A DNA stretch of 64,000 nucleotides from Azonexus sp. R2A61 (GTDB taxonomy: Bacteria; Pseudomonadota; Gammaproteobacteria; Burkholderiales; Rhodocyclaceae), in assembly GCF_021401135.1 (NCBI RefSeq), contig NZ_JACBFO010000001.1, positions 682,001-746,000 of the forward strand, written 5' to 3'. Under the pieces are notes generated by a model, which had not been told where the DNA came from, ran no database searches, and saw only the letters and a program-made list of their open reading frames with translations. The position numbers and the translations under genes were made by a program. Of this stretch, positions 60,160 to 64,000 are shown piece by piece. How positions within the stretch are numbered: position 1 is the stretch's first letter; every line of letters starts with the position of its first letter.

Positions 60160-61029
60160 TCAGGCGTAGGCGGCTTCGCCGAGCGCGCCGGAGACGCGTT
60201 GCCGGAGATCGTCGACGTCGTCGACCGACAGGCCGAGATAGTCGAGGGCCCGGGCAAACAGCTCGTGGCCGACTTCGATGTCCTCGCCCTCCTGGATTTC
60301 TGCCAGCAGGTGTTCGGCAACCTGGGTCACCGCGATGAAGGCGAGCGCGCCGCCGGGTAGCGTGCGGTCCGGCAGGTCGTAGGCGTCAAGCTCGTGGTGG
60401 AAGCGGATGGCTTGCCCGAGGATGGCCGGCAAGCCCCAGTTGCGGACCAGCAGCGAACCGACGATCGGGTGGGTGCAGGGAAAGTAATCGTTTTCCGCCT
60501 GGACGATGGGAGTGCCGTCCTGCACGCAGCGTTCGAGTACTTTGCCGTAATCCGGGAAGCGTTTCATCATCAGTGGAATGGCTGCGTCGTGAAACAGCGC
60601 GTAGGTGTAAGCGGCATCGGGCGATACGCCATAAACCCGGCGGGCGATCAGGCTGGCGGCGACGGCGAGCTGGCCGGCGCGTTTCCAGAAACCGTCCAGC
60701 CAGGCGGCCGGCAGGCCGCCGATGCTGTTGCGCAACGCCGAGGCGACCACCACACAGACGATGTTGCGGGTACCCAGGCGGTCGATCGCCTGACGTACGC
60801 CGCTGACCGACGAGCCGCCGCCGTAAATCGGCGAATTGGCCAGTTTGACGGCGGCCGCCGACATGCCCGGATCGTTGGTGATGATGGCGGCCAGCCGGCG
60901 GATGTCCGGTTCGTCCTTCTGCGCTTCGTTCATTGCCTCGGTGACGAAGGTCGGGCAGGCGGGGATATCGACGGTGGCGAGAACTTTCTGCAGTTCGTCT
61001 GGGTTCAGGTCGCGGGGGGACGGGCTCAT
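60160..61029 (-). CDS. HDOD domain protein
   Basis: A 289-residue protein with the HDOD fold (IPACPTFVTEAMNEAQKDEPDIRRLAAIITNDPGMSAAAVKLANSPIYGG; AIDRLGTRNIVCVVVASALRN). The histidine and aspartate pairs needed for HD hydrolysis are partly replaced, as in most HDOD proteins, so it is probably a signalling scaffold. Such proteins often act in stress or c-di-GMP circuits; no partner is evident. Convergent with the NlpC gene. Confidence 0.88.
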   Translation of the reverse strand: MSPSPRDLNPDELQKVLATVDIPACPTFVTEAMNEAQKDEPDIRRLAAIITNDPGMSAAAVKLANSPIYGGGSSVSGVRQAIDRLGTRNIVCVVVASALRNSIGGLPAAWLDGFWKRAGQLAVAASLIARRVYGVSPDAAYTYALFHDAAIPLMMKRFPDYGKVLERCVQDGTPIVQAENDYFPCTHPIVGSLLVRNWGLPAILGQAIRFHHELDAYDLPDRTLPGGALAFIAVTQVAEHLLAEIQEGEDIEVGHELFARALDYLGLSVDDVDDLRQRVSGALGEAAYA

Positions 61030-61124
61030 CTTCTGCTTGTTGTCGGCTGGCTGGGGATGCCGGAAGCTTATTCGATTCGCTCCGATGGACGCAAGCCGCA
61101 GTGCAGAGTAGAATCCGCATCCTT

Positions 61125-61201
61125 CCGCCCGTAGCTCAGCTGGATAGAGTACTGCCCTCCGAAGGCAGGGGTCGTGCGTTCGAATCGCGCCGGGCGGGCC
61201 A
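61125..61201 (+). tRNA. tRNA-Arg (anticodon CCG)
   Basis: A 77-base cloverleaf can be folded: acceptor CCGCCCG/CGGGCGG, D-arm GCTC...GAGT, anticodon stem CTGCC/GGCAG with loop CTCCGAA (anticodon CCG), T-arm GTGCG-TTCGAAT-CGCGC, discriminator G and encoded CCA. It reads CGG. A strong terminator follows. Confidence 0.96.
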
Positions 61202-61210
61202 GCATTCCCG

Positions 61211-61241
61211 AAGCCACCGTGTTCCCCACGGTGGCTTTTTC
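61211..61241 (+). terminator. Intrinsic terminator of tRNA-Arg
   Basis: AAGCCACCGTG, loop TTCCC, CACGGTGGCTT and TTTT, starting ten bases after the tRNA. Its right edge overlaps the end of the convergent HicA-like gene. Confidence 0.92.
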
Positions 61242-61506
61242 ATTCCTGGCCGGCCAGCGTGATGCCGGCGTGCAGCAGATAGTCGCGTACCGCCTTGATT
61301 TCCTGTCGGCTGCAGGTGTTGCTGTTGTGCGGGTGGTGCAGGAATCCCTCGCAGCCGTTGAGCAGGATGCGGAAGCGGGCGCCGTGGGCGGGCTGGATGT
61401 CGGCACCGAGATGCTTGAGCAGCGATTCGATCTCGCGCCAGTGAATGTTGGCCGGCAGCGGGTCGTGGAAGATGCTGCGCAACAGTTGCGCGTGCTTGTG
61501 GCTCAT
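61240..61506 (-). CDS. HicA-like small protein without a HicB partner
   Basis: An 88-residue protein (MSHKHAQLLRSIFHDPLPANIHWREIESLLKHL...). The pattern of an N-terminal helix, W-R-E-I-E-S-L-L, a G-x-R-x-x-x-x-L-N-G strand, FLHHPH and a C-terminal V-R-D-Y-L-L-H-A-G-I is that of HicA-fold proteins, with the conserved His in the HHPH strand. HicA toxins usually have a hicB antitoxin next to them; none is present here, so it may have another role. Preceded by a GGAGAACGCC ribosome-binding site. Confidence 0.6.
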   Translation of the reverse strand: MSHKHAQLLRSIFHDPLPANIHWREIESLLKHLGADIQPAHGARFRILLNGCEGFLHHPHNSNTCSRQEIKAVRDYLLHAGITLAGQE

Positions 61507-61560
61507 GGCGTTCTCCTGCGAATCAGGATGTCGCCATTGTATGCCTGCTGCGGTCGACGG

Positions 61561-62058
61561 TCAGGAAACCAGGATTTTCAGCAGCGCCAGCAGCAGCAGC
61601 GTGTAACCGGCGGCGATCAGGTCGTCGGCCATCACGCCGAAGCCGTTCTTCACGTGCTCGTCGAAGTAACGGGCCGGTTGCGGCTTGGTGATGTCGAAGA
61701 ACCGGAACAGCGCAAAGGCGGTCAGCTGCCACAGCCAGCCACCGGGCGTCAGCAGCAGGACCAGCCAGAAGGGGACGATTTCGTCCCAGACGATGCTGCC
61801 GTGATCCGGATCGCCGAGCGCGCGGCCGGCAACGTCGATGAACCAGATGCCGGCCAGGTAGGCTGCGGCGAACAGGAACAGCAACTGGCCGTCGGTGAAA
61901 TACGGGCGGAACAGGATGAAGCTGGCCCACGCGAACAGCGTGCCGAAGGTGCCCGGCGCCTTGCCGGCCAGCCCGCTGCCGCAGCCGCAGGCGAAGAAAT
62001 GCGCCGGATGGGCAAACAGGAAGCGGAGGTCGGGTCTGCGTTGGCCGGATTCAGACAA
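61561..62058 (-). CDS. pgpA: Phosphatidylglycerophosphatase A
   Basis: Inner-membrane phosphatase of 165 residues in phosphatidylglycerol synthesis. The signature FACGCGSGLAGKAPGTFGTLFAW, FIDVAGRALGDPDHGSIVWDEIVPFW and ARYFDEHVKNGFGVMADDLIAAGY are intact. Three to four membrane segments are visible. It overlaps the thiL end by eight bases. A decayed copy of the GTCGAC palindrome (61549-61560) touches its stop region. Confidence 0.94.
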   Translation of the reverse strand: MSESGQRRPDLRFLFAHPAHFFACGCGSGLAGKAPGTFGTLFAWASFILFRPYFTDGQLLFLFAAAYLAGIWFIDVAGRALGDPDHGSIVWDEIVPFWLVLLLTPGGWLWQLTAFALFRFFDITKPQPARYFDEHVKNGFGVMADDLIAAGYTLLLLALLKILVS

Positions 62059-63031
62059 AGTGCTCGTACCCCCGGCGTGCGAATTCGACGGGGCGGCCGT
62101 CGGGATCGGAAACCGTCACCTCGCCGGCCGGTCCGGCGACGATCTCGCCGATCGGCCACAGCGGCAGTTCGAGCTGCGCAGCGAGCCGGGCGATCTCGGG
62201 GCTGCGTGCGGCGGGTACCGTGAAACACAGTTCGTAATCGTCGCCGCCCGCCACCTGGCAATCGAGTGCGATGCGTCGCAACTCGGCGTCGTAGTGCTGG
62301 CCGCTGCCGGCCAGGTCGCGCAGTTGCGGCAGCTGGACCAGGCGCACCGCGGCGGCACAGCCCGAGCGCTCGGCAATATGGCCGAGATCGGCGAGCAGGC
62401 CGTCGGAAACGTCGATCGCCGCACTGGCCAATCCGACCAGGGCCTGGCCGAGGGCAACGCGCGGCCGCGGTTTTTCGAGCGCCGCGACGCACAGGCGCGG
62501 CCACGGCTCGGGCAGTTTGACCCGACCTTGCAGATGGGCCAGCCCGAGCGCGGCCAGACCGGGCCGACCGGAGACCCAGATCTGCTCGCCGGGGCGGGCA
62601 CCGTCGCGGCGCAGGGCGCGGCCGGGTTCGATTTCGCCGAAGGCGGTGACGCAGAGGTTGAGTGGCCCTTGCGTGGTGTCGCCGCCGATCACGTCGACGC
62701 CGTATTCGGCGGCACAGGCGAAGAAGCCGTCGGCGAATTTTGCGATCCACGGCTCGTCGACCGCAGGCAGTGCGCCGGCCAGCGTCACCCAGCGCGGCAC
62801 CGCGCCCATGGCGGCGAGGTCGGAGAGATTGACGGCGAGCGCCTTCCAGCCGAGGTTCTTCGGGTCGGTGTCGGGCAGGAAATGCGTGCCGGCGACCAGC
62901 ATGTCGGTGGTCACCGCCAACTGCTTGCCGGGCGACGGCTGGATCAGGGCGCAGTCGTCGCCGGGGCCGAGTACGGCCGACGGCGTCGGACGGGCGAAAT
63001 GGCGGGCAATCAGCCCGAATTCGCCGGCCAT
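62051..63031 (-). CDS. thiL: Thiamine-monophosphate kinase
   Basis: Phosphorylates thiamine phosphate to the active TPP. The 326-residue enzyme begins MAGEFGLIARHFARPTPSAVLGPGDDCALI with the metal-binding aspartates and continues through VTTDMLVAGTHFLPDT, AVNLSDLAAMGAVPRW, GVDVIGGDTTQGPLNL and AIDVSDGLLADLGHI, all family motifs. The start at 63031 is just after the nusB stop. It complements thiSG at the other end of the window. Confidence 0.94.
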   Translation of the reverse strand: MAGEFGLIARHFARPTPSAVLGPGDDCALIQPSPGKQLAVTTDMLVAGTHFLPDTDPKNLGWKALAVNLSDLAAMGAVPRWVTLAGALPAVDEPWIAKFADGFFACAAEYGVDVIGGDTTQGPLNLCVTAFGEIEPGRALRRDGARPGEQIWVSGRPGLAALGLAHLQGRVKLPEPWPRLCVAALEKPRPRVALGQALVGLASAAIDVSDGLLADLGHIAERSGCAAAVRLVQLPQLRDLAGSGQHYDAELRRIALDCQVAGGDDYELCFTVPAARSPEIARLAAQLELPLWPIGEIVAGPAGEVTVSDPDGRPVEFARRGYEHFV

Positions 63032-63035
63032 CGTC

Positions 63036-63500
63036 TTACTTGCCCTGGCGGCGCGCGGCGACCTCGGTCGGGCGCAGCACGGCGGCAATCTTGTCGAGCA
63101 CGCCGTTGACGTACTTGTGTCCGTCGGTACCGCCGAAGGACTTGGCCAGTTCGATGGCTTCGTTGATGATCACGCGGTACGGCGTTTCCGGATGGTTGGC
63201 CATCTCGAAGGTGCCGAGCAGCAGCAGGCTGGCCTCGACCGGCGATAGTTCGCCGAACGGCCGGTCGATGTGCGTGGCGATGCGCTCGGTCAGCGCGACG
63301 TGCTGGCCGATCACGCCGCGCAGTGTGCCGACGAAGAATTCGCGGTCGGCCTTGGCGAAGCCTTCCATTTCCGGCGCGTAGGCTTCGATGGCGGCCTCGT
63401 CGGCACCGCCGACGCGCCATTGGTAAAGCCCTTGCAGCACGAATTCGCGGGCCCGGCGGCGGGCCGATTTCGGCTTGGCGGTTTGGTTCTGTTCGCTCAT
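63036..63500 (-). CDS. nusB: Transcription antitermination factor NusB
   Basis: All-helical RNA-binding factor of 154 residues used in rRNA antitermination with NusE. The segment [18 protein letters not shown] and the C-terminal [35 protein letters not shown] are family hallmarks. It overlaps the ribH stop by four bases in the ribBA-ribH-nusB order common in proteobacteria. Confidence 0.95.
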   Translation of the reverse strand: MSEQNQTAKPKSARRRAREFVLQGLYQWRVGGADEAAIEAYAPEMEGFAKADREFFVGTLRGVIGQHVALTERIATHIDRPFGELSPVEASLLLLGTFEMANHPETPYRVIINEAIELAKSFGGTDGHKYVNGVLDKIAAVLRPTEVAARRQGK

Positions 63501-63970
63501 TGACCCAGTGCCTTCTTCAGATTGGCCATTTCGACGGCGGCTTGTGCGCAGTCGGTCCCCTTCGGTTGCATGCGGACTTCGGCCTGTTCGTCGGTCTCGC
63601 AGGTCAGGATGCCGTTGGCGATCGGCACGCCGGTGTGCAGCTGGACTTCCATGATCGCGCGGCAGGCGTCGTTGGACACCACCTCGAAATGGTAGGTTTC
63701 GCCGCGGATGACCGCGCCGAGTGCGATCAGCGCGTCGTAGCGGCCGCTTTGCGCCATGGTCTGCAGGACCAGCGGAATCTCCAGTGCGCCGGGCACGCTG
63801 GCGATGCGCATGTCGCCATCGGCCACGCCGAGGCGCTTGAGTTCGGCGATGCAGGCGGAAAGCAGGCCTTCGCAGACCGGCAGGTTGAAGCGGCTCATCA
63901 CGACGCCGACACGCAGGCCGGTGCCGGAAAGGTCGTTGTCGTATTCGAAGACGTTGTCGAAGCGGGGCAT
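63497..63970 (-). CDS. ribH: 6,7-dimethyl-8-ribityllumazine synthase
   Basis: Penultimate enzyme of riboflavin synthesis, assembling into icosahedral shells. The 157-residue protein has [60 protein letters not shown] (with the catalytic His in YHFE), and [20 protein letters not shown]. Only three bases separate its start from the upstream stop. Confidence 0.96.
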   Translation of the reverse strand: MPRFDNVFEYDNDLSGTGLRVGVVMSRFNLPVCEGLLSACIAELKRLGVADGDMRIASVPGALEIPLVLQTMAQSGRYDALIALGAVIRGETYHFEVVSNDACRAIMEVQLHTGVPIANGILTCETDEQAEVRMQPKGTDCAQAAVEMANLKKALGQ

Positions 63971-63973
63971 GAA

Positions 63974-64000
63974 TCAGAGTTCCGTGGGCGAGGTGACGAA
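63974..64000 (-). CDS. ribBA: C-terminal codons of ribBA (cut by the window edge)
   Basis: Only F-V-T-S-P-T-E-L-stop is visible on the minus strand. Position directly upstream of ribH suggests the bifunctional dihydroxybutanone-phosphate synthase/GTP cyclohydrolase II or ribB; the sequence itself is too short to prove it. Confidence 0.4.
   Translation of the reverse strand, partial: FVTSPTEL

Noticed and set aside
61125-61560. tRNA-Arg as an attachment site for an island containing the HicA-like gene.
   Set aside because: No repeat of the tRNA 3' end is seen nearby, composition stays host-like, and pgpA-thiL-nusB follow in normal order.

Overview
The window is a GC-rich betaproteobacterial chromosome segment, most like Rhodocyclales (Dechloromonas/Azonexus relatives). 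This rests on gene content: rdgC, a YchJ protein, a CIRCE-controlled rpoH, the glnA-ntrB-ntrC order and the ribBA-ribH-nusB-thiL-pgpA order. The assignment is inference; no 16S or other marker was compared. Nearly all of it is dense operonic housekeeping DNA with 4-20 nt overlaps between genes. Two stretches differ visibly in base composition: a single NTPase gene at 17.77-20.60 kb and a very AT-rich 5.9 kb island at 36.0-41.9 kb.

Layout. 0-3.5 kb: dsbA (cut by the window edge), an SDR reductase, a small Cys-rich gene, then thiS-thiG-trmB. 3.5-9 kb: a probable iron-siderophore locus (TonB receptor, IroE-like esterase, two small membrane proteins, PepSY protein) behind a possible Fur box. 9-12.5 kb: rdgC, a YchJ protein, an Ada-AlkA fusion and ogt. 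12.6-17.5 kb (minus strand): alcohol dehydrogenase, LLM flavoprotein, EamA transporter and nemRA with two identical operators. 17.8-20.6 kb: a solitary NACHT/STAND-type NTPase with a HEPN/DUF4145-like N-terminus, a plausible anti-phage gene. 20.9-26.1 kb: YidB and VOC proteins, then hemW-rdgB-rph-PP2C-kinase. 26.2-32.1 kb: yicC-gmk-rpoZ-spoT-dadA-tatD. 32.2-36 kb: rpoH with a perfect CIRCE, gluQ, clsB and ybhP. 41.9-44.7 kb: nadA, rhodanese and a cation diffusion facilitator. 44.7-50.97 kb: sigma54/NtrC-type glnA, a DUF4124 protein, ntrB, ntrC, birA and coaX. 51-58 kb: HD-GYP and EAL phosphodiesterases, then a DUF350/SPFH/DUF4178 membrane operon. 58-64 kb: gabD, an NlpC/P60 lipoprotein, an HDOD protein, tRNA-Arg(CCG), a HicA-like protein, pgpA, thiL, nusB, ribH and the last codons of ribBA.

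The most interesting object is the island at 36.0-41.9 kb. It combines a tyrosine recombinase, a ColE2-type Rep, a MobC/HEN-relaxase cassette with a nested MbeB-like gene, and a putative TraK-like protein: an integrated mobilizable plasmid. It sits inside the first codons of ybhP. The native start of ybhP (M-S-R-P-L-H-I-V-T) is stranded at the right end next to nadA, while the left end gives the truncated gene a new ribosome-binding site, GTG start and 13 codons. Imperfect 14-bp direct repeats mark both junctions. A second recurring pattern is a family of intergenic palindromes centred on GCGGTCGACCGC, some with perfect outer arms.
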